DNA of 64,000 nucleotides from Niebla homalea (lineage: Eukaryota; Ascomycota; Lecanoromycetes; Lecanorales; Ramalinaceae), in assembly GCA_019925105.1 (NCBI GenBank), contig JAHGAU010000003.1, positions 124,001 to 188,000 of the forward strand, in the 5' to 3' direction. The notes beneath the pieces were generated by a model. That model was not told the DNA's origin, made no database searches, and was given only the letters and a program-made list of their open reading frames with translations. Made by a program: the position numbers and the translations under genes. Below, one piece after another: positions 1 through 10,493 of this stretch. How positions within the stretch are numbered: the first letter of the stretch is position 1; the number at the start of each line of letters is the position of its first letter.

Positions 1-1201
1 CAGTAACACCTCGACTGCTGGTGCAGTTGGCGCCCAGCCGGCTTCTGCAAATAGCGCCTCAAATTCACGTCTGAGCCTATTCCGCCCTCCAAGCGCAATA
101 GCGGCTCCTCCTAACACGAACCCTTCTGCTTCGAGCTCCTCCCCATTCTCATTCGGCACTTCGCGGGCTCCTGCCAGTACTACTTCTACTTCCAGCTTCA
201 TCACAGCTGGCGCTAGTACGGCCCAGACTGACTTGCCTGATGCCAATCCCAATCGGCCAGCTCCTGCCAATAATTCTACAGCTGCTACTGGCACGGGTGT
301 GGGCCCTTTCGGCAGTACCAGGCCATTCTCAGCAAGCAGTACCTCAAACACCAATACAAGTGGCGCTTTGTTCGGGTCAAGGGTCTTTGGATCGACGACG
401 ACCCCAGCTCCTGCGCTTACCTTTGGCTCAACCACGACCCCAGCAACTGGCGAAGGCACCACATATCTGTTCGGCCCCAATCGTGGCCCATCAAGTGGCA
501 CCAACAGCCCCAGCATATTTGCTTCAAGGGCAACTCCTGCCTTTGGCGGGTTTGGACAACCACCAACGGCTCCATCCACGTTGACACAGCCCACAGGCCT
601 GTTCGCAAGGACTCCGTCACCAGCAGACCCCCCCACCAACCGCCAGAGATCTCCCTCGCCATTCGGCAGCAAGGACAGTACTACGGGCTTTGGCAGCACA
701 TCTTCCACTCAGCCAACCCTACCCCTATTCTCGGCAAGGGATCACCTCAAGGAAGCCTTCATCAGCCGGAAACCAAAGCTCCTCAGCAATGTGATCGAGA
801 TCCCGCCTGCACGCGGTAATTGGTTAAGGGAAAACCACACTGACGTCCTCCTTTCTCACGCCCAGCTTTACGTCTTTGCGGAGGAACAAGACATTCAACC
901 ACTGAAGACATTAGCACTCGAGTCACTGCACGCAGCCTTAGCATTGTTCTTTCTCTACCCAGCGCGTACCAAAGATATCGTTAGCCTACTACGTTATTCC
1001 TACGATAATACAGCGGATTATGAGAGTCACAGGGATGAGCTGCGAGAACTGTTGACGCAATATATGGGGGTTGAAATGGACATCTTGGTCAAAGACAAGG
1101 GGTTGCGTGATTTGATGACCAAGGATGATGATGGGATCGGGCAGGAAGAGAGGGCTGCTCTGCTTGGGGATTTTATGAGCTTGGTTGCGAAACGGATCTG
1201 A
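1..1201 (+). CDS. BTB/POZ-family paralogue 1, FG-rich, 5' partial
   Basis: The frame is open from base 2, so the gene begins left of the window; the first ATG is not visible. The visible part is about 400 residues. Its first two thirds are low-complexity Ser/Thr/Pro/Ala sequence studded with FG dipeptides (PFGSTRPF, LFGSRVFGST, YLFGPN, AFGGFG), a composition seen in FG nucleoporins. The last 150 residues (DHLKEAFISRKP to the C-terminus) match the C-terminal half of the three BTB genes downstream, including HAQLYVFAEEQDIQPLK, a RTKDI segment and LLRYSYDNT. It is probably the most diverged member of the array. The N-terminal BTB core cannot be checked here. The family suggests protein-protein interaction or ubiquitin-ligase adaptor roles; the FG tract could also be simple disordered sequence. 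Confidence 0.75.
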   Translation, partial: SNTSTAGAVGAQPASANSASNSRLSLFRPPSAIAAPPNTNPSASSSSPFSFGTSRAPASTTSTSSFITAGASTAQTDLPDANPNRPAPANNSTAATGTGVGPFGSTRPFSASSTSNTNTSGALFGSRVFGSTTTPAPALTFGSTTTPATGEGTTYLFGPNRGPSSGTNSPSIFASRATPAFGGFGQPPTAPSTLTQPTGLFARTPSPADPPTNRQRSPSPFGSKDSTTGFGSTSSTQPTLPLFSARDHLKEAFISRKPKLLSNVIEIPPARGNWLRENHTDVLLSHAQLYVFAEEQDIQPLKTLALESLHAALALFFLYPARTKDIVSLLRYSYDNTADYESHRDELRELLTQYMGVEMDILVKDKGLRDLMTKDDDGIGQEERAALLGDFMSLVAKRI

Positions 1202-2980
1202 GTTGGGCTTGAAGATTGATTGCCAAAGGCTATAACCCCGAGGGCAGTCTGGAGACTTTGGACGAGAAGGACATACCTCACGAGCTGAGAGAAGAGGGCG
1301 AAACGTAACAGCAGCATTCAACTGTCAAGGAAGAAGCTACGAAGCTCTGCACCACCTCCTGCAATCAATACCCAAGGCATCCACGGAAAGGAGTGACGGT
1401 ATGTCCAATACCATGTGACCCCGAAGTCAATGGCTTGAGGGTTGGTGACCGCGTGTGGCTCTTCTTACTCAGACATACCTTTCGACCAGCCACTCCTGAT
1501 TCCAGGAGGCACTACGATGTCAGCAGCAGTGGGGAGAAGGGAGAAGGGAGAAGATAGGAAGACTGGTATGGGTTGTAGGAGAGGTTTTCCCGACCAATGG
1601 AGAGATTGATAATCAATACGCGCATCACATATCGCCATAACCCGAAGATGACACCGATGTCCACTCGGGCCTAATGCACTATCACAACTCTGGCAGTCCA
1701 TGCGCCCACCTCTAAACATCCCGCACTCTTCCCTACTCGCAGTCACAACCATTCAACGATCAAACATCCCCCTCATCCCCTCCCATCTACCCATCCATCC
1801 AACCAATCCAATCCAAACCCACCAACCCCCTTGAGGGAAGCACAACACACGCACCGACCCCGAAACCGCACCCCAACCAAGCCCATCCCCTTCCACAGCC
1901 CCTTCCACCCCTCCTCCCTCCCCGTCCCTTCCTTCCACGACATCAACCCCACTTACCTCACGAAAAACCCTCGTATGCAAACGACTCCCCAACCTATCCC
2001 GCCGTCCCATGCGAAGTCATCGCCACAAATGCCATTAACACGCATCTACTTTCCTCCTTTGCCTGCCACCCACGCACCCCCGCCCACCACCGCCATCCCC
2101 GAGCGCCACTCATGGAAGCGGAAGGGGAACTCCCGCCCCAGTCAGTCAGTCAGTGACAAAGATCGATGGATTTATGAGTGGGCATAACGATGGTTGCGTG
2201 CGTGTCTGTCCGTCTGTCTGTCCGTCGTACGGACGCTGAAGTCGCAGGGGATGAGAGCGTCTTGGTGGTGCGGAACGGAACGATACAGAACAGTGACGAG
2301 GAGGAGAAGAAGAGAAGATTCCCTCCCCCATTGTCTTGATCCAGGAGGGTGCCAGAAGGAAAAGGGGGAAAGGTGTGGAACTGCTCTGCTTCTTCCTCCT
2401 TCTTCTTCCTTCTTCTTGGCGGTGGCGGTGGCGGTGTGGGTGCTGCAGGAGGAGCAGGAGGAGCGAGAGGAGGAGGGGGGGGAAGGGGAGGAAAGAAGAT
2501 CGAGGAACCCACCCATTGGAGCGAAGGAAGCTTGGTTGCGCATATGATGCAGTGGTGATGCATCTGTCCATTAATTATTATTATCGTGATACTGCATTTG
2601 TGAGCGCGCCATGAGCGTGGTTTCCCCTGCATGATCACGAGGGAAATGGTAAGTGCCATCCATGCACGAAAGGATTTGGCTTTGTTTATCTGCCTTGCTA
2701 GTTCTTATTATTTCAGGTCTTTTATATACATGCGATTACATATATGTATATATACTAGGGTGCGCGCGTTTCTTTTTCTTATTCTTATTTAAAAGAATGG
2801 ATTGTGGGGGTCATCATCGCACAATCTATTTGTCCTTCAAAAAGAATGCTGACCACCCATGTATTTATGTATATGCAACTGTCGATGCTTTTCCTCTTCT
2901 TCTCCCAATACCGCCTTCTGGGCCCCCTTTCCTTATCATTCCCATGAACGCGCCCCCCTCTTTCCACGCTTAGCGTCCAC
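1202..2980. other. Intergenic, low-complexity C/T- and G-rich stretches
   Basis: No gene is supported. The stretch 1760-2110 is strongly C-rich on the + strand. Positions 2200-2225 carry a short GTCTGTCC-type repeat. Positions 2380-2500 carry pyrimidine runs followed by GGCGGT and GGAGGA runs. The Arg/Glu- or Ser/Pro-rich open frames here follow from composition and are not genes. It could be promoter or UTR sequence. Confidence 0.4.
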
Positions 2981-2984
2981 CACA

Positions 2985-4300
2985 AAAGATGCTCACTCAA
3001 ACCAAGCCAGTCTTCTGCAACTTGGACCACGCATTTCTGGAACACCTGCAGCGGATCGACTTTCTTGCTCACACTCCGTCAGGAAATTCACGCTCACCTG
3101 CCCACATATCCCTGGATGGGATCCCTGCTCCTTGGCAGCGTAGTTGGAGTCACAGGTCCGGATCATATGTGCACGCCTCGGTCTGGTTGAACAACGCTGT
3201 AGCGCGAAGTCGTTGATATTCTTTTTCGGCGGCCGAGGTCTTACCATTGCGCACGGTGAGGAGCACGGTGGTCCAAAATCCCCACGATTGGCGTCAATAC
3301 CTACCTAATGAGTTAGCCAGAGTTGGGATTGCCGGGGTGGTCGAAAAGCGTTTGGATGTGACAATTCTGTGGGGGAAGGGTTGGTAGGAGAGGGAGGCGG
3401 TGAGGTTGGGGGTCGTCTTCTTGAAGGGGTCGAGGGTGGCGTTGGCGATGTTGTCGAAGAATCTGCTCATGCTGGCGGCATCGTTGTTGGAAGTGGCAGT
3501 CACGAACAGCTCACGTGAGGCAGGAGGGATGCGGCCCAACAGCTGGACGGTGAAATCGGTTAGATTGGAGTTGCACAGAGTGTTGAAGGTTTGGGACGGG
3601 TTGGTGAAGATCTGGAAGGTGGTCGGGTAGGCCTGCGACGCCGACGGAAGCCACACGGCCTCCTGACGTTGCAAGTCCCAGAGCATCCAGCTTCAGATAT
3701 ACGTCTTCCCATCGTCGCCCTGCACCAATGCTGATCTGTTTCTGATCCTTTGAGATTACAAGTTGGCTGAATTTAGACAAGTCAATCGTGACCCCGCCTC
3801 GTCGGTTCGCAGCGCATGCCTACGCTGTGTGACTGTCATACAACATCAGCAGACCGTTGCACAAGGACTTGCGAGTAGCGACGAGGATGGCGACTCACCC
3901 TCCACCTCGTATGGCATGTGCGCATCCACCGGAAACGTATTTGGCAGCTACACTCAAGAGAAAGATGCCAATGTGAACATCTTGGACGGTTTGAGGGATC
4001 AAGATGCAGCTTGGCTGGACCTGCTGCTCTTGTTTAGCTCTGGAGCGAAGCCTGGTACTGCGTGGTGGAGCTCGTGAAGACCTTGCCCTTGAGGAAGAAT
4101 GATAAAGCATCGCAACAGATTGGCTGTTGCTTGACCATGGATGCGACATGACTTTCCGGAGGGAGGCACGAAGTGTCTCCCTGTACGCCAGGATTGTCTT
4201 GGTTGGCATTTTGCGGGACAGGTCCAGTTGCACTGACGGAGCTCAATCTTGCGGCTCCGTACAGCAGCGCTGAGAGGATAGAGAGTCTGGAAGGAGACAT
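2985..4300 (-). pseudogene. FAD-linked (PCMH/BBE-type) oxidase pseudogene
   Basis: This is the relic of a secreted FAD-linked oxidoreductase. It begins at 4300 with a signal-like MSPSRLSILSALLYGAARLSS, then CCDALSFFLKGKVF. Next, in a shifted frame, comes QVQPSCILIPQTVQDV and KYVSGGCAHAIRGGG, typical of the FAD_binding_4 start. After a possible intron the GGVTIDLSKFSQLVISK and GAGRRWEDVYLKLDALG segments follow, then a substrate-domain piece (PTTFQIFTNPSQTF), and finally KKVDPLQVFQK of the BBE C-terminus. Lesions: a small deletion/frameshift near 4034, a TAG where Trp is expected just after the HT of HTxW near 3815, loss of the middle of the FAD domain near 3630, and further stops and frameshifts near 3290 and 3130. 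No single spliced product can be made. Family assignment is confident; substrate is unknown. Confidence 0.8.
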
Positions 4301-5078
4301 GGTGTGTCAAGGGATTAGTCATGACGCGACTGTGAACAGAAGTACTTTGTTCGATGTGTCCGTTCACCTCCAGCAGACGTGTGACGCTGTGAGGGAAAGA
4401 TGAATCTTCATCCTCGCTCTTTAGTAACAAAACAAAGAGCTTGCATCAGCCTCGCCATCTCGCACCTTGCGCAGGTAAATCCTACCTTACATGCAAGTTC
4501 CTGGAATCTCCTCTTCCGGTTCCTAATCTGGGAAGATACCTAGCAATGTTGGGAAAGCTGGGTTCCAACCCAAAATCCCACCATTCCATGGTTCACATAC
4601 AGGATGATGTTCTCAGTCAAAGTTGAGTCAAAGAGATACGTTTCCCAGCCCTCCCGATGGAGAGGGGCAAATGATTGACATTTCAGTCGCTACAATATCC
4701 CTGACATGGAGTCAAGGGATTGGTGATGACCTTATTGCATAGGAAGGAGAAATACTGACGAGGCAGGACGTTGCTCGCTCGTTGGTTGTTGGAGATGCAT
4801 TCACAATCCGCACTAAACCTTAGTCGATATAGCTCAATTTGAGTGGAAAGGGGCAGGTATGATGAGTGAAGGTTATAAGACTGGGACGGCAGACATGATA
4901 ATAATTATTGCATTGCAGATATCAAGCAACGATGTCAGTCCAAGAGTATTGTCCAGTAGCAGCTCAAAAAAGTACATTAGAGCAAATGACTTCAAGTACA
5001 CAGCAGATGCCGGAGCATGCCTCATCCTATGCCCTCGAGACTCAGTTCAACGCAAAACACTCCACAAATGCCGGGACC
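4301..5078. other. Intergenic, nothing recognised
   Basis: No coding frame, repeat or RNA gene could be supported. It separates the pseudogene from the small secreted-protein gene. Confidence 0.4.
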
Positions 5079-5570
5079 CTAATGCTTTTTGATCATAGTC
5101 ATATCCCTCAGCGTATCATCAAGTACCAAACACACCCCGGGTCCCAGCTTCTTCACATCCGACTTCTTCAAATCCCCCGTCGCCGTACCATTCGCAAATA
5201 CGGTACCGATGTACCCCTTAGTATCACACTGGTGATCCAAAGCACCCTCGTAAATATCGAATCCACTATCACGTCTCGAGCCCGTGCCGAACGATATCCC
5301 TACGGCTTTGGCTTCGTCCTCGGGAAGGGATGGCATCCAGGTAACGCAGCCAGTGCCTCTGATCTCGGGACGCATGTCGGGGGAGCCGGAGTAGCCAGAG
5401 GTATCAGCGTCATCGGCATCCCAGAGGGTTGCGTTGGTGACGGGGCCGCCGTCGCATGTTTTCGATTGGAACTCGCCGATCCAGGGCTGGTCTTTGGCAC
5501 CATGGATGTGGAGGGCGATCGACGTGGTGGTGAGGGCGAGGAGGATAAGCGAGTAGGTTGATGTATGCAT
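5079..5570 (-). CDS. Small secreted protein, four cysteines
   Basis: A single exon encodes 163 residues. The N-terminus MHTSTYSLILLALTTTSIALH is a clear secretion signal, so the mature protein is about 143 residues. It has four cysteines (SKTCDGG, GTGCVTW, HQCDTKG, GVCLVLD), enough for two disulphides, plus two NxT sites (NATLW, NGTAT). I do not recognise a family. Size, signal peptide and even cysteine content fit a fungal small secreted protein or effector candidate, but that is inferred from architecture only. The next gene on either side is a pseudogene and a BTB gene, which gives no functional hint. Confidence 0.75.
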   Translation of the reverse strand: MHTSTYSLILLALTTTSIALHIHGAKDQPWIGEFQSKTCDGGPVTNATLWDADDADTSGYSGSPDMRPEIRGTGCVTWMPSLPEDEAKAVGISFGTGSRRDSGFDIYEGALDHQCDTKGYIGTVFANGTATGDLKKSDVKKLGPGVCLVLDDTLRDMTMIKKH

Positions 5571-6581
5571 GTCTGCGATCTGCTACAGTTTCAATTGAAT
5601 CCTATAAGTCAGTTAATTCAGGTCGCTATGTGCAGGGTGCGACGTCGTTCAAATACCTGACCTGCAAACCAGGTGGAGATTGGCCTCTGTGAATTCCTTG
5701 ACAGGTCATTTTGATGAGACAAGACCTGTTTGAGAGTATGAGGAGGCTCATTTTGAGAACAATGGATGCGGTCATCCTTTCTTATGCTTCAAAAGGCGCC
5801 TTTGTGATTCGAGGCAAAGTCGAATCTTATCAGCTTTGTCTTTCTCCATGCTAATGTTCTAAAACTGGTCTTTGACCTTCAGTCATACACGCGGAGAGAC
5901 AAGATTGATCAACTAATAGCTGCTGACCCCGCAAAGGCGTCAAGATGGGCTCGATTGGTTCCACTGTAGTGGACAGGTCACAGCGCCTACTGGAGCAGTT
6001 CCCATCTTTCGTAGTTTGAGGCACTGCAACTTTCCGCGGATTTTTTGTGCGTCTGCTCATCCAGAGATAGTAGGGTAATACGCATGATTGGTGTCTCCTT
6101 TGATCGAATGAGAAGAAGAGCGCGTTGTTCCATGAAGGCTTGTATCAAATCTTCCATCCGATGTCTTGAGCCTTTTGGAAGTCAGATTCATAAGCCTCCA
6201 AGATCTGGTTAGGATAAATATTGTTCTCGTTGGCTCTTTTTCGGACATCGTTCCATTACATCAATATTGTCGGTATAATGAAGGTCTGACGCATTAATCA
6301 GTATTGTTGGACAGAAAAGTGAAGCGAGCATTTTGAACGCTATCACATTTCGGTTGCATGCATGAGCGGCGTCATGCCACATGCAAGTCATCGCACCAAT
6401 GATAGATATACAACGTGACCGCTGGAGGGCCGTGCGTTTGTTTGCTTTACTTGAACCAAGCTGCTTTTCATCATACTCTCCAAGCCACACATCTCCCACA
6501 AAACTGTCGCTCGAAGTTTAGCATTTGGGCACACACTCTCACCAGTTGAAAAACAGGCACTTGGAATGATCATCATCTGCA
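5571..6581. other. Intergenic upstream of BTB paralogue 2
   Basis: No gene is supported on either strand. Short open frames on the minus strand (5851-6582) lack homology, splice logic or composition of coding sequence. It probably holds the promoters of the divergent secreted-protein and BTB genes. Confidence 0.35.
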
Positions 6582-7593
6582 ATGGAGGAACGCAGGAGGT
6601 AGTTTGGAACCCCTTTATAGGTATGGCTCAATGCTGATGCACTGCGATCGCAGCTACTTCACCTCAGCTCCTTTCAAATTCATCGTCGAAGGGAAGCAGT
6701 TCTTTGCTCACTCCGGGCTCATATCACGCTTTTCAGAGCCACTTGACCGTCTTATCAATCTGGACATGAAAGAAAAGCAACAGGGCTCCGCAGACTTGGA
6801 GGATGTGACTGCTGTGACCTTTGATCGTTTCTTGGAATGGGCCAGCAAAGGCTATTATACACCTCCCTGGCCATCCATTGATGCTCAGAGTGAGGAAGAT
6901 GCTGAAGAAGTTTTGGAGCACGAGTCTGAAGCGACAGTTCCTGAGGCAGTCGTTCCTGAGGTACTCAGGCCTGATCAAGAAGAGGCTAGCCCTTTGCCGG
7001 CAGTGGAGCCAAGGTTTTGGGGAGATATGGAAACCAGCTCAGGCATCAAGAAGAAAAAGAAGAAAGTCATCAAGTTGAATTTCGGCGACGACATCATACC
7101 CGAAGCTTTGGAGGAGTCAACGTCCAGAAGGCGAGAAAATATGAGAGAAGCTTTCCTTAGTCGTCAACCTGTGACAAGAAGCGGCCAGATTGATACTCCA
7201 CAACCGCGCAAGAATCTCAGCAAGTCCGAAAACTATACCGAGATCTTTCTTTGCCACGCGCGCCTGTATGTCTTCGCAGATCAACGGCAGATCCAAGATC
7301 TAAAAACACTAGCCTTAGATGAGCTGCATGCTTTGCTTGCAGTTTTCGATCTTCATAAAACGAGGACCAAGGATATTCTTTCGCTCTTGCGCTACGGATA
7401 TGCAAATACTGGAACCAAGGTGCCCAAGGAGAGCCTAAGAGTTGTGCTCACTGATTACGTCGGAATTGAGATGGATACGCTGATGCTTGATGATGACTTT
7501 CGAGAAGCAATGATAGAAAACGGGGGAGACATGCTCGAGGACTTCATGTCAGTGGTAATGAAGAGAATTAAGGCGGGTAACGTGTCCACCTGA
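6582..7593 (+). CDS. BTB/POZ-family paralogue 2
   Basis: Two exons, 6582-6598 and 6654-7593, join to 318 residues. The first exon is only 17 nt (ATG GAG GAA CGC AGG AG). The 55-nt intron runs GTAGTT to GATCGCAG and its removal gives MEERRSYFTSAPFKFIVEG. This is the same layout as the next two genes, which fixes the start. The BTB core occupies residues about 8-80 (FKFIVEGKQFFAHSGL to FDRFLEWASKGYY). A variable acidic then Lys-rich linker (KKKKKK) follows. The conserved C-terminal half has MREAFLSRQP, HARLYVFADQRQIQDLK, RTKDILSLLRYGYANT and MDTLMLDDDFREAM. Fungal BTB proteins of this type are usually uncharacterised. A Cullin-3 adaptor role is possible but unproven. Confidence 0.85.
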
Positions 7594-7982
7594 GGGAGAG
7601 ACAGTCGAGACTCAAGGTCGATCAATGTTGCGCATGGTGGTTCTGATAACGGAAGACTGTTTCAGTAGATACAATCATTTGCTCACAACGTCTTTCGCGT
7701 GCAAAGCCTGTCGCTGCCTATGACACTGATATTGTCGGACGAGACACCTCGTGACTAAGTTCATCGTCCGGACAGCCGCTTCAGTAGTGTCATTGAACAT
7801 GATGTGTCACTGCGCAGTGGCTGAAGACACATTCGCTTGCTGCAGAATGATGTGTTTGCTTCATTTTCTTCTTCCTCAAGTAGACCCTCTCTTCGGCCGT
7901 TCCACTCACCATCCATCCAAACGCGAAGTCACACAAAGTATCCGAAGGAAAACCAGCTACTGATTGCAACAAGTCATACAAG
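7594..7982. other. Intergenic between BTB paralogues 2 and 3
   Basis: A 389-nt spacer without a supported gene. It must contain the 3' end of paralogue 2 and the promoter of paralogue 3. Confidence 0.4.
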
Positions 7983-8977
7983 ATGAATAATCGCGATAGG
8001 TAAGCCACAATCAAATTGAAGTATTGATTGGGTGATCGTCACTAACGGTGTGCGTCTCAAGCTACTTCAACACGCCTACCTTCAAATACATCGTCGAGGA
8101 TCAGACCTTCTTTGTGCATGCCGGCTTGATAGAGCGGTGGTCGCAGCCGCTTTACTGCTTCATCAGTCTCCCTATGAAGGAGAGGGAGCAGGGTTTTGCT
8201 GATCTGAAGGATGTGGCTGCTGCGACATTCGATCGTTTTCTGGAGTGGGCTAGTAAAGGATTTTACACCCCTCCAGAACCGTCTCTAGATCCGAGGACCC
8301 AGGGCAAACACACGAACGAGGACCCGGCTGGTTCAGGCAGAAGGACTGCGTCAGGACTCAGACTTATCGCAGACCCACCAGGGTCTCCCATCCGGGAATT
8401 GGAAGACGTATACCTGGAACACTGGGGAGCCTTAGGAGGCCTGACTAGGAAGTCCGCGAAAAAGGGGAAAAAGCCCTTCATGTGGGACGACAATGATGAC
8501 CTGCCTGAGACCTCTGCGTCCAAAATGCGTCAGAAGTTGCGAGAAGATTTCTCCAACCGGAAGTCGACAACCAGAAAGGCACAAAACAGCATCCCGTCTG
8601 CTCGGAAGAACCTCAACGCCAGCGAAGATTACACGGACATCTTCCTCTGCCATGCGCAACTGTACGTTTTCGCCGAGAAGTACGACATCAAGGAGCTGAA
8701 AAGCCTGGCATTGAAAGAGCTTCACGCCGTACTTGCGATATTTGATCTCCATGTGGAGCGAATTGGGGACGTGGGTGCCTTGTTCCGCTATGCGTATCAG
8801 AACGTCCAAAAGTTCCAGGCAGATCAAGAACCTCTGCTAGGGATGCTGAAGGATTACATGGGCTTCGAGATGGATACATTGATGCTGGACGAGTTGTTCA
8901 GAGAGCTCGTGAAAGAGGACATCAATGACATGCTGGAGGACTACATGATGCAGGTCACGATGAGGCTCAAAGCCTGA
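7983..8977 (+). CDS. BTB/POZ-family paralogue 3
   Basis: Exons 7983-7999 (17 nt) and 8062-8977 give 310 residues starting MNNRDSYFNTPTFKYIVED. The 62-nt intron starts GTAAGC and ends TCTCAAG. BTB core residues 8-80 include QTFFVHAGLIERWSQPL and FDRFLEWASKGFYTPP. The linker is poorly conserved and contains KKGKKPFMWDDNDDL. The C-terminal half keeps RKNLNASEDYTDIFLCHAQLYVFAE, LKSLALKELHAVLAIF and MDTLMLDELFREL. It is clearly a tandem duplicate of the flanking genes with the same strand and intron position. Function is unknown beyond the BTB interaction fold. Confidence 0.87.
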
Positions 8978-9517
8978 TATGCCGAGTTCTGGCTGTGGGC
9001 AACAGGAGTTTGTATGCGTGCGATTAGATGGCTGAAGGTTCGAGTAAGTCGAATGGTTGGTTTTGCCACATAACCTGTGAAGCTTCAAAGATATCAATGG
9101 AACTAGGATAAATCTTCCAATTTCTGATCACTTCGCTGAAACGCAAAGCCAGCAGATGTTGGTGCAATGGAAGGAAGGGCATCTAAGATTGACTCATACT
9201 TTTTCAGCCCTTTGATACACATCGATGATAGATTGAATAAACCTCGCACAATGTCTTTGCTTGCAAAGCCTGCCATTTCCTTTCTGTGGTTACGTGCCTG
9301 CATGGTGCCTTGTAGCAGAAAGTGTTGTCCGGAGACTCACATTATGTCATCTACTAGTTGATGCAGTGTCACTGTAGTGTTTGCTTCCAACAAACAAAGT
9401 ATTGGAACAACTTCACTTGATCATGTTCACCTGACTTTGCATCCCTGAGTACCAGCAAAGCTCCTACACACAAGTAAGAGATCTCAGTCCGCTTGGTCCC
9501 CCGCAAAGTCGTTCAAG
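8978..9517. other. Intergenic between BTB paralogues 3 and 4
   Basis: Nothing beyond flanking UTR and promoter sequence is supported. Confidence 0.4.
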
Positions 9518-10493
9518 ATGGAAGACCGCGAAAGGTAAGGAAGCCGCATAGCGACAGATTCGTTTTTGCTAATGATATGGTTATTTCAGCTTTTTCACCA
9601 CTCAAATCTTCGAGTTCCGTGTAGAGGGCCACCAATTTTTTGTTCATAGCGGTCTCATCTCGCGCTTCTCATCTCCTCTTGGCCGTCTGATTAGCCTCAA
9701 CATGAAAGAAAAGAACCAGGGTTTTGCTATTCTGGAAGACGTAACTGCCCCTACATTCGATCGCTTCTTGGAGTGGGCTTGTAAAGGCTGTTACGTTCCT
9801 CCAGGACCTTGCGAGGACAAGAAGCAGAACCGAAGCCCCGAGAAAGGGGACCAAGAAGTGGCCCCCGAGAAGGCTGGCATCGAAGAGCCCCCACAACTTT
9901 TCAGTGGGAGCACGGACAACAAATTCTACAACAGGTATGGGAATTGCCAGGCCAGGCTCTCCAAACAAGGGAACAAGGTCTCAATAACATACAAGGACGG
10001 ATACATCCAAGGTGCTGACAGGGACTGGGTGGGAGCATCAACATTGCGACAAGTCTTAAAGGAATCTATCTACAGTCGCAAGCCAGTAGTCCGGAGAGGG
10101 GACAACATTGCGCCACCCCGAAAGAACCTTAATGCTGTGGAGAAATATGCAGGAATATTCCTCTGTCACGCCCAGCTCTACGTCTTTGCAGACGCCCAGG
10201 ACATTCAGCCATTGAAGCTATTGGCACTGAATGAGCTCCGTGCTGTACTTGCCGTATTCGAGCTGTACCCAGAGAGAACCGGAGACATCGTCGAGCTATT
10301 GCGATACGGTTACGCCAACACGGCAAGCCTATCGCAAGGGGAAGAAGCCTTAAGGAAACTCTTGTCTGATTATGTGGAGTTCCAAATGGACGTCTTGATG
10401 AAAGACGAGAGATTCAAAGCACTGATGTTCGAGGATGGCGGCGACATGCTCCGTGACTTCCTGTCGAGTGTCAGTAAGAGAATCGAAGCCTGA
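9518..10493 (+). CDS. BTB/POZ-family paralogue 4
   Basis: Exons 9518-9534 (17 nt) and 9590-10493 give 306 residues beginning MEDRESFFTTQIFEFRVEG. The 55-nt intron is GTAAGG to TTATTTCAG, the cleanest of the three equivalent introns. BTB core: HQFFVHSGLISRFSSPL and FDRFLEWACKGCYVPP. After a charged linker come SIYSRKPVVRRGDN, RKNLNAVEKYAGIFLCHAQ, DAQDIQPLKLLALNELRAV and ERTGDIVELLRYGYANTA. The C-terminal DIQPLK block is closest to paralogue 1, which suggests these two are nearer relatives. All four share one strand, as expected from tandem duplication. Confidence 0.87.

Noticed and set aside
2146..2659. Overlapping open frames on both strands rich in Arg/Glu or Pro/Ser
   Set aside because: They arise from low-complexity GGAGGA and CTTCTT runs; no domain, start context or splice logic.
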